From positions 62,001-126,000 of the forward strand of contig NZ_CP014310.1 in NCBI RefSeq assembly GCF_001557535.2: 64,000 nucleotides of DNA, given 5' to 3'. The position numbers and the translations under genes are program-made. Source of the DNA: Burkholderia sp. PAMC 26561. Its GTDB lineage: Bacteria > Pseudomonadota > Gammaproteobacteria > Burkholderiales > Burkholderiaceae. Positions 63,741 through 64,000 of the stretch are shown here, piece by piece (positions within the stretch are counted from its first letter, which is position 1; every line of letters begins with the position of its first letter). Below the pieces are notes generated by a model. It ran no database searches, was not told where the DNA came from, and was given only the letters and a program-made list of their open reading frames with translations.

Positions 63741-64000
63741 TTATGGTGAGCCAGGGCTTACACCGTCGAGCAGGGGTGGCTCTTCATCCGGTTTCCCTTC
63801 GGTCGGTTCCAAGGGATGAGCATTCTGAAAGCCCATGCCGACTTCAGGCGAACGGTCGCCTGGACCGTCCATAACGAACTGGTCTACATAGCTGGTGTTG
63901 ACTAATGCACCGTATCCGGACGGGTCGGCAGCAACGATAGCCCGGAGCATCGAGATAAACGCGTTTCCATCATCGAGGTGAGACACGATGGCACGGGCCG
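63741..64000 (-). CDS. Hypothetical protein, partial (continues beyond the window)
   Basis: The frame reads MSHLDDGNAFISMLRAIVAA, DPSGYGALVNTSYVDQFVMD, GPGDRSPEVGMGFQNAHPLE and ends in a Pro/Glu-rich tail at 63741. A GTG at 63986 could be the start, but the frame stays open to the end of the window, so the N-terminus may lie outside. It looks like the coding end of a genuine accessory protein; the function is unknown. Confidence 0.45.
   Translation of the reverse strand, partial: ARAIVSHLDDGNAFISMLRAIVAADPSGYGALVNTSYVDQFVMDGPGDRSPEVGMGFQNAHPLEPTEGKPDEEPPLLDGVSPGSP

Noticed and set aside
1..64000. CRISPR arrays, tRNA, rRNA genes and riboswitches
   Set aside because: No regularly spaced direct repeats, no tRNA cloverleaf and no rRNA signature were seen by eye. 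Weak riboswitch candidates cannot be excluded without covariance models.

Overview
The window looks like an accessory replicon or large genomic island from a Burkholderiaceae bacterium (Burkholderia, Paraburkholderia or Caballeronia type). This is inferred from the high GC content, the many LysR/TetR/SDR cassettes, and the transposase and plasmid families. No rRNA, tRNA, ribosomal or other housekeeping gene was seen. Insertion-sequence scars, a group II intron and many frameshifted genes point to a fluid region under active decay.

Layout. 1-1.9 kb: a DNA-binding-family remnant and a small hypothetical gene. 1.95-7.05 kb: a catabolic cassette of LysR regulator, SDR dehydrogenase, MFS carrier and a two-subunit transketolase. 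7.2-9.2 kb: an IS110 element and two IS66 tails lying back to back. 9.9-11.7 kb: a zinc-less alcohol dehydrogenase/quinone reductase divergent from a TetR regulator, with a perfect palindrome between them. 11.8-13.6 kb: IS66 and IS5 remnants joined to a decayed TetR gene. 13.65-18.6 kb: an intact MarR - outer-membrane factor - EmrA - EmrB drug-efflux operon. 19.0-20.5 kb: an IS630 element that carries a passenger gene.

20.8-31.5 kb holds a run of redox cassettes: SDR/TetR, a decayed IlvD/HIBADH pair, an SDR gene split by a group II intron and divergent from HxlR, AraC/SDR, and azoreductase plus DODA-type dioxygenase divergent from LysR. 31.8-33.1 kb is an intact IS3 element with a 3-bp target duplication. 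33.1-45.2 kb is a DNA-transaction island: a second and longer copy of the 0.7-kb DNA-binding family, a SWIM zinc-finger gene overlapping a SNF2 helicase gene, a UvrD-like helicase, a HigBA toxin-antitoxin pair and an SRAP fragment. 45.7-52.8 kb: LysR, epoxide-hydrolase-like enzyme and EamA exporter, then DUF4142, two SDRs and a truncated LysR gene.

From about 52.8 kb to the end the content is plasmid-like: a mobilisation region (decayed accessory gene, LPD7 relaxase-type protein, hairpins resembling an oriT, small mob-like genes), a RelE/XRE toxin-antitoxin pair, a ParB fragment, an SOS mutagenesis set (ImuA, UmuC, UmuD, with two well-formed LexA boxes), a frameshifted H-NS gene and a frameshifted SRAP gene.

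The working modules appear to be small-molecule catabolism and redox, drug efflux, toxin-antitoxin maintenance and SOS-induced mutagenesis. The conjugation, partition, H-NS and SRAP parts look damaged. All family calls come from reading motifs; no search was run.
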